Shown here in pieces: positions 42,831-51,518 of a DNA stretch of 58,784 bases (within the stretch, counting starts at the first letter, position 1; every line of letters starts with the position of its first letter). The position numbers were made by a program, and so were the translations under genes. The notes below the pieces were generated by a model. That model was not told the DNA's origin. It did not search any database and was given only the letters and a program-made list of their open reading frames with translations. Source of the stretch: Clostridiales bacterium (GTDB taxonomy: Bacteria; Bacillota; Clostridia; Christensenellales; Borkfalkiaceae); the NCBI GenBank assembly GCA_015069625.1, contig SVIE01000003.1, positions 1 through 58,784 of the forward strand, written 5' to 3'.

Positions 42831-44222
42831 ATGCAATTTACTAAACTTGATGAAAAAGCAGAAATATTAGAGAAATATTTGCCGTTTGCCGAAATCAAAT
42901 TTTGTGATATTTCGGTAGGGGCAAAGTATATGTGGCGAAACTATTTTCAAATAGAATACGCCATAATAAACGATACGCTTATTATGAAAGAAAGTAGTCC
43001 AAAGTATAAGGACGTTTTCTATTTTCCTATGGGGAAAGACGTGGAAGGTGCGCTTATCGAGATAGAAAGGTATTGTCAGCAAAACCATATTCCGCTTACC
43101 TTTTGTTGCATTGACGAAAAGGTTAAAGATTACCTTTTAACTATCTATCCGATAGCAAGTTTTCACCACGAGCGTGATTGGGATGATTACATTTATGATG
43201 CGGAAAAGTTTAAGTCGTATTCGGGCAAAAAATTTAGCGGACAGAGAAACCACGTTAATAAATTCAAAAAACTTTACCCAGAATACGTAGTTAAAAAGGT
43301 AGAACGAGCCGATTTATCTGCTATTAAAGAATTTATTTCCTATCTTTCTGCAAAGAAGAAAGAAAGTGAACTTGAAAAAGCCGAACACGAACTTCTTTTT
43401 GAGTATATTGACAACTTTGAAAAATTAAACCAAGGCGGACTAATCGTCACCATTGACGAAAAAGTCGTGGGCGTTTCGTTCGGTGAAGTGGTGGCGGATA
43501 CTTTAATAGTGCACGTGGAAAAGGCGGATACAGATTACAGCGGTGCTTACCCCTTTTTAGCAAGCGAATTCGTTAAGGCTTTTGCAGAAGAAGGCGTTAA
43601 ATTTGTTAATCGTGAAGAAGATTGCGGTGATGAAGGACTTAGAACTTCTAAACTACAATATCAACCGATAGAGATAAAGAAAAAGTATGAATTTACTGCA
43701 AGCACGCTATTTCAAAGGCTAAGGTCCCCCGTTGAAATTTCAACCGAACGCTTAACAGTTGGCGATATTTTGCTTACTGATGCAGAAGATTATTATAGAC
43801 TATATATGGATGACGAACTAAATAAGTGGTGGGGATACGATTATCGGGAAGATTTAAATGGAGAAATCCCGTCGCCAGAGTATTTTTTCCGTTTTCAACA
43901 AAACTTGAAAGACATCAAGGAAGAATATTCGCTTGCCGTTAAGAAAAATGGCAAAATGGTGGGTGAACTTGTACTTCACAACTTTGATTTCCGTGGTGGC
44001 GTAGAAATGGGATATAGGTTTTTTAAGGAGTGCCACGGCAAAGGATATGCAACCGAAAGTGCACTAGCCCTTAAAAAATTCGTTATAGAAAATCTTAAAC
44101 CAAATCGCTTAAAGACAAGGTGTTTTAAGCAAAATATTCCGTCAAAGAACTTGATAGGAAGAATAGGTTTTACCGATTGGTATCAAACGGAAACACACTT
44201 CTTTTTCAAGATAGATTTTTAG
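42831..44222 (+). CDS. DUF2156 and GNAT acyltransferase fusion
   Basis: 463 residues. Residues 1-290 are a DUF2156-like domain (LysX/MprF C-terminal type: FYFPMGKD, LSGQRNHVNKFKK-type segment, VNREEDCGDEGLRTSKL). Residues 300-463 are a RimJ/RimL-type GNAT domain (TERLTVGDILL, YRFFKECHGKGYATESA, RLKTRCFKQNIPSKNL). Both fold types transfer acyl or aminoacyl groups. The start has only a weak ribosome binding site. Fusion possibly of two enzymes modifying one substrate; substrate unknown. Confidence 0.8.
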   Translation: MQFTKLDEKAEILEKYLPFAEIKFCDISVGAKYMWRNYFQIEYAIINDTLIMKESSPKYKDVFYFPMGKDVEGALIEIERYCQQNHIPLTFCCIDEKVKDYLLTIYPIASFHHERDWDDYIYDAEKFKSYSGKKFSGQRNHVNKFKKLYPEYVVKKVERADLSAIKEFISYLSAKKKESELEKAEHELLFEYIDNFEKLNQGGLIVTIDEKVVGVSFGEVVADTLIVHVEKADTDYSGAYPFLASEFVKAFAEEGVKFVNREEDCGDEGLRTSKLQYQPIEIKKKYEFTASTLFQRLRSPVEISTERLTVGDILLTDAEDYYRLYMDDELNKWWGYDYREDLNGEIPSPEYFFRFQQNLKDIKEEYSLAVKKNGKMVGELVLHNFDFRGGVEMGYRFFKECHGKGYATESALALKKFVIENLKPNRLKTRCFKQNIPSKNLIGRIGFTDWYQTETHFFFKIDF

Positions 44223-44228
44223 AAATTA

Positions 44229-44264
44229 AAAAGGCTGACAAAATTTTTTTGTCAGCCTTTTTGT
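44229..44264 (+). terminator. Terminator of the DUF2156-GNAT gene
   Basis: Stem AAGGCTGACAAAA / TTTTGTCAGCCTT with T-run. Confidence 0.85.
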
Positions 44265-44289
44265 TTTAGCAAAATATAGTGTAATAATA

Positions 44290-44589
44290 TTACTTTTTTA
44301 TAAATTCAATAATGTTTTTCTTTTTATCTAGTGGTAATGATTCAATCAAAAATTTTAATTCATTGTCAACGTTATAGTCGGTAATATTAGGACTAAAAAA
44401 CCTTTCAATAGGAAATTCGCAAATCTCTAATATTTGTAATAATTTTTCAATCGTTAAAACAATTCTTCCGCTTTCTAATTGTGCAACATATTGTGGACTC
44501 ATGCCCATTCTTAAACTAACTTCTCTTGCGGATAAGTTTGCTTTATTTCTGACAAAACCTATTCTTGATAAAATCTCTTTTATTTCCAT
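44290..44589 (-). CDS. XRE-family transcriptional regulator A
   Basis: 99 residues. HTH_3 domain at residues 5-65 (IGFVRNKANLSAREVSLRMG and SPQYVAQLESGRIVLTIEKL), then a short C-terminal helical part. It is followed by a second XRE gene upstream on the same strand; the pair is divergent from the SLOG gene, suggesting control of that promoter. Targets inferred only. Confidence 0.8.
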   Translation of the reverse strand: MEIKEILSRIGFVRNKANLSAREVSLRMGMSPQYVAQLESGRIVLTIEKLLQILEICEFPIERFFSPNITDYNVDNELKFLIESLPLDKKKNIIEFIKK

Positions 44590-44631
44590 AAAAACTCCCT
44601 GACTAGTCCTAATACAATAATTAAGGATAGC

Positions 44632-44658
44632 AAATTGTTCGCTATCCTTTTACATAAA
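44632..44658 (-). terminator. Hairpin between the two XRE genes
   Basis: Stem GGATAGC / GCTATCC with a modest T-run on the minus strand; it would end the transcript of regulator B. Confidence 0.55.
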
Positions 44659-44689
44659 TTCATAACGCAAATATGCGTCGCTTTAATTT

Positions 44690-44929
44690 TTAATCTACAA
44701 TATTGAACCCCTTAAAATAATCGCAATCAAAAAACTCAGCAAGGCTCAGCCCGAAACCTTGTGCGAGCTCATAAATAATATATAAATTAGGAGCACGGCT
44801 CTTTTTTGAACGAATCTCACTAATTGAAGATTGTGAAACACCGCTTAATTTATATAATTTGTATTGGGTTAATTTTTGTTGCTTAAGTAAGTCTTCAACT
44901 CTTAAAGCAATTGCTTCTGCTAAACTCAT
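44690..44929 (-). CDS. XRE-family transcriptional regulator B
   Basis: 79 residues, essentially one HTH_3 domain (ALRVEDLLKQQKLTQYKLYK, SGVSQSSISEIRSKKSRAPN). Small single-domain XRE proteins of this kind are often element-borne regulators. It is divergent from the SLOG gene at 45027 with a 97-base shared control region. Confidence 0.8.
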   Translation of the reverse strand: MSLAEAIALRVEDLLKQQKLTQYKLYKLSGVSQSSISEIRSKKSRAPNLYIIYELAQGFGLSLAEFFDCDYFKGFNIVD

Positions 44930-44992
44930 ATTACACCTTAGTGTTAGTATATAAGTTTTTCAAAAATTATTACTAAGTTTTTACGAAGTACT

Positions 44993-45020
44993 TTGTTTTT
45001 CCAAACTATCATGATATAAT
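44993..45020 (+). promoter_or_regulatory. SLOG gene promoter, leaderless arrangement
   Basis: TTGTTT-like -35 (44993-44998) and TATAAT (45015-45020). The ATG is at 45027, six bases after the -10 box, so the expected transcription start falls on the start codon; there is no ribosome binding site. Confidence 0.65.
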
Positions 45021-45026
45021 TGAAAT

Positions 45027-45476
45027 ATGATAGTTACGGTATGTGGACATGCAGATGCGCAGTTAAATGAAAAAGAAAAAATATTACTAGAAACAGAATT
45101 TCGCAAGTTGATAAAGGCAAGTGAAAATTGTGAATTTTATTTGGGCGGATATGGGGATTTTGATGGTGTTTGCTATAATGTGTTAAAAAAAATTAAACAA
45201 GACAAAGGGGCGATTAAAATAATCTTTATTACTCCATATATTAACGAAACATACGCAAAGTTGAAGATTTATAAGAATATGTATGATGAAATTATTTATC
45301 CAGAAATAGAAAACTGTCCTAAAAAATTTGCAATTGAAAGACGGAACTTTTGGATGATTAAAAAAGCAGATTTTTTGATTTGTTATATTAAGCGAAATTA
45401 TGACGGTGCTTATAAAACTTATAAATATGCGAAAACACATGGTATACCTTATATGAATATTGCTACCGACAAATAA
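45027..45476 (+). CDS. SLOG-superfamily protein (DUF1273/YpsA-like)
   Basis: 149 residues. Rossmann-like fold with FYLGGYGDFDGVCYNVLKKI and IIFITPYINETYAK, and the C-terminal IERRNFWMIKKADFLICYI...GAYKTYKYAKTHGIPYMNI, matching the YpsA/SLOG pattern of ligand-sensing proteins. SLOG proteins are thought to bind nucleotides and occur in stress and anti-phage systems. No effector domain is fused here. Function inferred from fold only. Confidence 0.8.
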   Translation: MIVTVCGHADAQLNEKEKILLETEFRKLIKASENCEFYLGGYGDFDGVCYNVLKKIKQDKGAIKIIFITPYINETYAKLKIYKNMYDEIIYPEIENCPKKFAIERRNFWMIKKADFLICYIKRNYDGAYKTYKYAKTHGIPYMNIATDK

Positions 45477-45486
45477 ATTAATTAAT

Positions 45487-45517
45487 AAAAGCGACGAAGA
45501 AAATCGTCGCTTTTTGT
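45487..45517 (+). terminator. SLOG gene terminator
   Basis: Stem AAAGCGACG / CGTCGCTTT followed by TT. Confidence 0.8.
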
Positions 45518-45640
45518 ATGTGCCTTTTGAAAAATTTTTAATGCTATACTTTATTTTTATAAAATATTTTACAATTAAAATATATCGTGATATAATTCAA
45601 TTATAAAAATACGAGTAATCGTATGAAAGGAGAATGTTCA

Positions 45641-47107
45641 ATGAAAAAATTAGTACTTATTTTGCTATCGCTTATGATGGTTGCAAGTTGTTGTTTCGTT
45701 GCATGCTCACCCGATAACGGTGATGGTGGTATGACAAGACAAGAACAGGCAAATCTTTATAGCGAATTATCTTCGCAAATGCTTGACAAAATGGATATTG
45801 CCGTTCCAGAATCGCATTCAGGCGGAAATTCACCGTTTAACGTTGTTATTCCTGACGTTATGCAGGAAACCCAAGACGAAGGGGCGATTCATAATATTAA
45901 GTTTAACGCTATTGATACGGCAGGCATAACAATGCTTCTCGGCTCGCTTTTTGAAAACGAAAATTTCGTGCTTACAAACGGCATTGCTCGTTTTAGTGTT
46001 ACTTATACGGATAACGCTTTTGGACAAGTAACGCAAAATCTTAATTTGAAACCTATAATTGATAAAAACAATAATAAAATTTACTTTGAAGCAATGGTTG
46101 AACAACCAACCATAAACAATCAAAGGGGTTATACTTACGCAGTATTTACTTATAATTTTACCACTTCAACTCTTATTGATTGCAGATTCACCATGGCTAC
46201 TTATTCTACACAAGCAGGATACGTGCCAAGTTACGTAGATCTGATGCTTACCGCAGAAGAAAAATATATGTGGTATGAACCAGAAGAAGGGGCCGTTGAC
46301 GAATTTACTCAAGCGGTTGATGCTTCTAAAGAAGAATTTGATGCGGAATGTGCGCAAGTACAGGCATTGTCGGCAGATTTTAGTCCAGAAATGCAAGCAT
46401 ACTTAGATTGGCTTGTGAAAGCAAGAAGAGCACAAAACCCAGATGCACCTAGTGACCCTAGTGATCCTAGCCTGCCACCAGAAGATGGTGGAATGACTCC
46501 GCCCGTAGAAGAAGGAACAAAGCCTATTGTTCCAGAAAATCCTGAAAATTCTGGCGGATCTACTGCGCCGACTGGCGGTGAAGTTTCAAACGAAGTTTGG
46601 CTTAATGCACTCAATCTTTTAACCAACGATCGTTTTACGGTGGCGATTGAACATCAAGAAAATAATGAAGGACTGTTAACACCCATATCAAGAACTATGT
46701 ATGAAATCAATGAAAACGCATTTAACAAGTGGAGTGAAGATGGTCAAGGAAATTCTAGCCTAACCTGTTTTGCGATAGTTGAAGGCAAGTATTATCGTTA
46801 TGAAGAGACGATTACTGAACATGATAAAATATTCACCGCAACTGAAATAACGGAAGATGAATACTATGAAGAATTAGGTAAAGCAAAAATCAACTTTAAC
46901 GTAGATTTTAATCAAGATGATTTCCAATATGAACCAAGTTATGGATGCTATACGTTAAGTGAACACGTTGCGCTTGGCTTAACAAACGTAGAGATAAGCT
47001 TTAGCGGAGAAACGTTGGCAAGCGTTTCATGCTTTAAAGGCAATGCAAGGTACATTTATAGTTTCTCTATGACGGCTCCTGACGTTCATATTCCAACGCA
47101 GAAATAA
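45641..47107 (+). CDS. Surface lipoprotein, unknown
   Basis: About 488 residues from the ATG at 45641, with AAAGGAG upstream. Signal peptide with lipobox CCFVAC places the lipidated cysteine near residue 22. Two alpha/beta domains (about 30-255 and 310-485) are joined by a Pro/Asp/Ser-rich linker (SDPSDPSLPPEDGG). Each half contains a related-looking beta-rich sequence, possibly a duplicated ligand-binding domain. No family recognised. Confidence 0.75.
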   Translation: MKKLVLILLSLMMVASCCFVACSPDNGDGGMTRQEQANLYSELSSQMLDKMDIAVPESHSGGNSPFNVVIPDVMQETQDEGAIHNIKFNAIDTAGITMLLGSLFENENFVLTNGIARFSVTYTDNAFGQVTQNLNLKPIIDKNNNKIYFEAMVEQPTINNQRGYTYAVFTYNFTTSTLIDCRFTMATYSTQAGYVPSYVDLMLTAEEKYMWYEPEEGAVDEFTQAVDASKEEFDAECAQVQALSADFSPEMQAYLDWLVKARRAQNPDAPSDPSDPSLPPEDGGMTPPVEEGTKPIVPENPENSGGSTAPTGGEVSNEVWLNALNLLTNDRFTVAIEHQENNEGLLTPISRTMYEINENAFNKWSEDGQGNSSLTCFAIVEGKYYRYEETITEHDKIFTATEITEDEYYEELGKAKINFNVDFNQDDFQYEPSYGCYTLSEHVALGLTNVEISFSGETLASVSCFKGNARYIYSFSMTAPDVHIPTQK

Positions 47108-47135
47108 TCAAGTTTTAGAAGGAAAAAGCAAAATA

Positions 47136-47171
47136 AAAAGTGGCTTGTTAGATATTAACAAACCACTTTTC
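47136..47171. terminator. Bidirectional terminator between the lipoprotein gene and serS
   Basis: Stem AAAAGTGG plus TTGTTA pairing with TAACAA plus CCACTTTT. Confidence 0.8.
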
Positions 47172-47187
47172 TTTTATCAAAATTTAA

Positions 47188-48468
47188 TTATTTAATAACT
47201 TCTTGTCCGCCCATGAAAGGTCTTAAAACTTCTGGAATCGTGATAGAGCCGTCTGCATTTTGATATTGTTCAATAAGTGCGGGGAACACACGTGAAGTTG
47301 CAAGTCCAGAACCGTTTAACGTATGTACGTATGCGGGTTTTCCCGTTTTTGAATCACGGAACTTGGTGTTGTTTCTTCTTGCTTGATAATCGTTTGCGTT
47401 AGAAACGGAAGAAACTTCTTTGTAAATACCCATTGAAGGAATCCAAACTTCAATATCGTAAGTTCTTGCCATTGATGCAGAACAGTCGCCTGCGGCAAGT
47501 TTACTAAGTCTAAAATGAAGCCCTAATTTTTCCATAAGTGAAACGGCTTTATTTACAAGTTCTTCAAACGCTTGCATAGATTTTTCAGGGTGAGCGTATT
47601 GAACCATTTCTACTTTATTGAACTGGTGGCCCCTAATCATGCCACGTTCTTCTGCACGGTATGATCCTGCTTCTTTACGATAGCAAGGGGTGTAAGCAAA
47701 GAACTTCATCGGAAGTTTTGCTTCGTCAATAATTTCACCTGCATACATATTAACAAGTGCCGTTTCTGCGGTTGGAAGCATGAAGCGGTTTTTCTCTCTA
47801 TTTTCATCACAGTCAAGCCAATAAACTTCATCCGCAAACTTGGGGAACTGACCTGCACCGAAACCACAGTTATAACTTAACTGGTGGGGGGGAAGGATAA
47901 ATTCATATCCGTCTGCTAAGTGTTCGCTAATAAAGAAGTTCAAAAGTGCCCATTCAAGTCTTGCGCCGTCGCCACGGTAAAGCCAGTAACCGCCACCCGA
48001 AAGTTTAGTGCCCCTTGTATAGTCTATAATGCCAAGTTTGGTGCAAAGGTCAACGTGATTTTTTGCTTCGAAATTAAATTCGGGCTTTTTTCCAACTTCT
48101 TTAATAACTTGATTGTTTTCCTTTTCGCCAGAGAGAAGGTCTTCATCAGGGATATTTGGAATTCCTGCAAGGAAATCGAAAACTTTTTTATCAAGTTCGT
48201 TTACAAGTGCATCTTGTTCGGCAATTTTTTCACCGAGCGCACGCATTTCTAAAAAGATATGGTCAACGGGCTTGCCTTCTTTTTTAAGCATAGGAATAGA
48301 AGAAGAAACTTTGTTTCTTTCTGCTTTAAGTTTTTCCGTTTCAGAAATAACCGCTCTTCTTTTAGCGTCAAGTTCAATCACTTCGTCAAAGTTAACGGTA
48401 ACCCCTTTTCTTTGAAGGAGTTCGGTAACTTTTTCTTTTTCGTTAATAATTCTTTTTAAGTCTAACAT
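47188..48468 (-). CDS. serS: Seryl-tRNA synthetase
   Basis: 426 residues. N-terminal coiled-coil arm (about 25-110) that binds the long variable arm of tRNA-Ser, then class II motifs: motif 2 around [32 protein letters not shown] and motif 3 near the C-terminus ([16 protein letters not shown]). Charges tRNA-Ser and tRNA-Sec. Convergent with the lipoprotein gene; promoter just upstream of the ATG. No T-box leader is visible. Confidence 0.96.
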   Translation of the reverse strand: [426 protein letters not shown]

Positions 48469-48494
48469 ATCGTATCTCCAAATTGATTATAAGT

Positions 48495-48523
48495 ATTATA
48501 GCGATTTTTTACCGAAAAATCAA
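48495..48523 (-). promoter_or_regulatory. serS promoter
   Basis: TTGATT (48518-48523), 17-bp spacer, TATAAT (48495-48500) on the minus strand. Confidence 0.8.
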
Positions 48524-48666
48524 TACATTTTAGGCACTTTACTAGTTATCTTTTCTTATTTAAGAAAAATGATTTAGCGAAAGGGTAAAAGGTTAACTTT
48601 TTTTCTTGCTAAATTTAAAAGTTTATTGTAAAATAATTAAACGGAGATAAATATGGAGATAAACAC

Positions 48667-49428
48667 ATGATGAAAGAAAGGCTACGAGAGATTAAAGAAT
48701 TTATCGACAAAAAAGGCAAGGTCTCCTTCCACGAATTGGAAATCGCTTTCCCAGGCGTTTCCACAATGACGTTAAGACGCGACCTAATTAAACTTGAAGA
48801 AAAAAATGCGGTGCTACGAGTTTCCGGTGGTGCAATTTCCGTTGATAGCGTACTTAAAGCTAAAGAAGCGGATTTTGCAGAGCGTGTAATTTACAACACT
48901 GCTGAAAAACTTGAAATTGCTGAAAAGGCTATTTCGCTTGTAGAACCAAAATGCTGTATTTTTATTGATAGCGGTTCTACCACAACATACTTTGCACGTG
49001 CGCTTCCAGATGATAATTATTGCATTTTAACTAATGCGTTAAATATTGCAGAAACCGTGCTTCGTAAAGAAAAACCCACCGTTGCGCTTTTAGGTGGGGA
49101 CGTTAAGAAAAATAATTTTATAACCGTTGGAAAATCTTGCACGGATTTTATCGAACAGTTAAATATTCAAACGGCGGTTATGACTTCAACGGGCTTTAAA
49201 ACGGAAACGGGTGCGTTTACCTGCGGAAGCCAGTCTGAAGCAGAAGTTAAAAAGCGTGTTATTGAAAAAGCAACCAACGTTATTATGCTTTTAGATAGTT
49301 CCAAGGTAGATAAAAACACTCCGTACACCTTTGCGACGCTTGGCGATATCGATACGATGGTTGTAGATAGTAATTTCCCGCAGGAAATAAAGGAAAAAAT
49401 TCAAGAAGGTGGAATTATCGTTTTATAA
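48667..49428 (+). CDS. DeoR-family transcriptional repressor
   Basis: 253 residues. N-terminal HTH_DeoR (ERLREIKEFIDKKGKVSFHE, VSTMTLRRDLIKLEEKNAVL) and the DeoR sensor domain binding a phosphorylated sugar (DSGSTTTYFARALP, ILTNALNIAETVL, LLGGDVKKNNFITVG). The ATG codons at 48667 and 48670 are alternatives; GGAG lies 11 bases before the first. First gene of an unusual run with cysE, cysS and alaS. Confidence 0.9.
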   Translation: MMKERLREIKEFIDKKGKVSFHELEIAFPGVSTMTLRRDLIKLEEKNAVLRVSGGAISVDSVLKAKEADFAERVIYNTAEKLEIAEKAISLVEPKCCIFIDSGSTTTYFARALPDDNYCILTNALNIAETVLRKEKPTVALLGGDVKKNNFITVGKSCTDFIEQLNIQTAVMTSTGFKTETGAFTCGSQSEAEVKKRVIEKATNVIMLLDSSKVDKNTPYTFATLGDIDTMVVDSNFPQEIKEKIQEGGIIVL

Positions 49429-49449
49429 TTTCACTAGTAGGTGACGATT

Positions 49450-50115
49450 ATGTTCAAAAGATTACGTGCAGATATAAATGCCGCTAAACTTAACGACCCC
49501 GCTGCGAGAAGTAAGTTTGAAATTTGGCTTACTTATTCGGGTGTTAAAGCACTTTCATGGCATAGATGGGCACACTTTTTATACAAAATCAAATTAAAAC
49601 TTTTCGCAAGAATTACTAGTCAGTATGCAAAGTGGCTTACGGGTATCGAAATTCACCCTGCCGCAAAGATTGCTGGCGGTGTGTTCATTGACCACGGCGA
49701 AGGCGTTGTTATCGGTGAAACGGCGGAAATAGAAGAAGGCGTTGTTATCTATCAAGGCGTTACGCTTGGCGGAACGGGTAAAGAAACAGGCAAACGTCAT
49801 CCAACCATTAAAAAGGGTGTCGTTATTAGCGCAGGCGCAAAGGTTTTAGGCGGGTTTACCGTTGGTGAATACGCTAAAATCGGTGCGGGGGCGGTTGTTC
49901 TTAAAGAAGTACCACCGTATGCAACGGTTGTTGGTATCCCTGGTAGAGTAGTTCGCATTAACGGTGAAAAGATTGCCGACTTAGAACAAGAAAAGTGCGA
50001 CCCAATGTTAGAAGAAATTTGCCACTTACGTGAAAAGGTGTTTGAACTTGAAGAAAGACTTAACGCCCTTTCAAAAGTAGAAGAAAGTCCTAAAAAAACC
50101 AAAAAATCTAGGTAG
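49450..50115 (+). CDS. cysE: Serine O-acetyltransferase
   Basis: 221 residues from the ATG at 49450, nine bases after AGGTG. Hexapeptide-repeat transferase: HPAAKIAGGVFIDHGEGVVIG, GVTLGGTGKETGKRHPTI and GAVVLKEVPPYATVVGIPGRV. Makes O-acetylserine for cysteine synthesis. cysE followed by cysS is the order of the B. subtilis gltX-cysE-cysS operon. The C-terminus carries an extra charged helix. Confidence 0.94.
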   Translation: MFKRLRADINAAKLNDPAARSKFEIWLTYSGVKALSWHRWAHFLYKIKLKLFARITSQYAKWLTGIEIHPAAKIAGGVFIDHGEGVVIGETAEIEEGVVIYQGVTLGGTGKETGKRHPTIKKGVVISAGAKVLGGFTVGEYAKIGAGAVVLKEVPPYATVVGIPGRVVRINGEKIADLEQEKCDPMLEEICHLREKVFELEERLNALSKVEESPKKTKKSR

Positions 50116-50120
50116 AAGAT

Positions 50121-51509
50121 ATGAAAATTTACAACACTTTAACTGGAAAAAAACAAGATTTTATACCGCTTGAAGAAAACAAGGTTAAAATGTATGCTTG
50201 CGGTATCACCGTTTCAGGTGAAGCGCATATCGGGCATGCTTATCAAGCGCTTATTTACGATATTATTCGTAAATATCTCGTTAAAAGCGGTTATGACGTA
50301 ACGTACGCAAGAAATTATACCGACGTTGACGATAAGATTATTGCAAAATCCAACGAAACGGGTATTCCTGCCGACAAGTATGCAGAAGATATGATTAAAA
50401 ATATCGATAAGCAAATGGCAAGGCTTAACGTTGGCGATCCTGACGTTTGGATTAAGGCAACCGAAAGCATGGATGATATTATTGCGTTTGTTTCTGCGCT
50501 CATTGAAAAGGGGCATGCGTATGCTACTGAAAAAGGGGACGTATATTTTTCGGTAGAGAGTTTTCCTGAATACGGCAAACTTTCGCACAGAAATTTAGAT
50601 GATGCTAAAAACGGGGTTCGTGTTGATAATGACGAAATGAAGAAAAACCCGCTCGACTTTGCACTTTGGAAATCTGCAAAGGAAGGCGAACCAAGTTGGA
50701 CTTCTCCTTGGGGGGAAGGTCGTCCTGGTTGGCACATTGAGTGTTCAACAATGAACATGAAAGCGTTCGGCGAAAGAATAGATATTCACGGTGGCGGAAG
50801 GGATTTAATTTTCCCGCACCACGAAAACGAAATTGCACAAACGGAAGCACTTACGGGTAAACAGTTTGCGCAATATTGGATTCATAATGGACTTATTAAA
50901 GTAAACGGACAAAAGATGAGTAAGTCTTTGGGTAACAGTTTGTTCTTAAAAGATTTGCTTGATAAATATTCTGACGAAACGGTTAAATTTGCGCTTTTAC
51001 AAACCAACTACCGTGGTGATATTAACGTAACTGATAACCTTTTCCCTGATGCAGAAAAGCACTTATGCGATTTTTACAAAGTGTTTAACGACGCTATCAC
51101 GAAAGGGGTGGAAATTGCAGGCGAAAATGCAGAGATTGACGCACAGTTCAATTCTTGCATGGACGACGACTTTAACACCGCTCTTGCACTTTCTAATCTT
51201 TACGGATATTTCAAGAGCGCAAAAGCAAAACTTTCGGCAGGGGATAACAGCGTAGGCGCAGACCTTAACCAGATTAAGAAAACCTATTCACTTCTAGGGC
51301 TTTTCTTGTCCGACCCCAAAGCCTTCATTGAAAAGTACGGTGAAAAGGAAGAAGAAGTTCCTGCGGACGTTAAGGCTATTGCAGAAGAAAGATGGACGGC
51401 AAGACTTAATAAGGACTGGGCAACTTCTGATGCGCTTAGAAATGCGCTTGCAGAAAAAGGATACCTTGTAAAAGACAGTAAAGACGGATATACGTTAATC
51501 AAAAAATAG
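50121..51509 (+). CDS. cysS: Cysteinyl-tRNA synthetase
   Basis: 462 residues. Class I: HIGH motif at residues 36-39 (GEAHIGHAY), KMSKS motif in GQKMSKSLGNS, zinc ligand Cys27. Charges tRNA-Cys. Five bases after cysE and ten before alaS. Confidence 0.96.
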   Translation: MKIYNTLTGKKQDFIPLEENKVKMYACGITVSGEAHIGHAYQALIYDIIRKYLVKSGYDVTYARNYTDVDDKIIAKSNETGIPADKYAEDMIKNIDKQMARLNVGDPDVWIKATESMDDIIAFVSALIEKGHAYATEKGDVYFSVESFPEYGKLSHRNLDDAKNGVRVDNDEMKKNPLDFALWKSAKEGEPSWTSPWGEGRPGWHIECSTMNMKAFGERIDIHGGGRDLIFPHHENEIAQTEALTGKQFAQYWIHNGLIKVNGQKMSKSLGNSLFLKDLLDKYSDETVKFALLQTNYRGDINVTDNLFPDAEKHLCDFYKVFNDAITKGVEIAGENAEIDAQFNSCMDDDFNTALALSNLYGYFKSAKAKLSAGDNSVGADLNQIKKTYSLLGLFLSDPKAFIEKYGEKEEEVPADVKAIAEERWTARLNKDWATSDALRNALAEKGYLVKDSKDGYTLIKK

Positions 51510-51518
51510 AGGCGAGTT

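Noticed and set aside
48469..48660. T-box leader before serS or the cysE operon
   Set aside because: The serS leader is under 30 bases and no specifier or antiterminator motif is visible.
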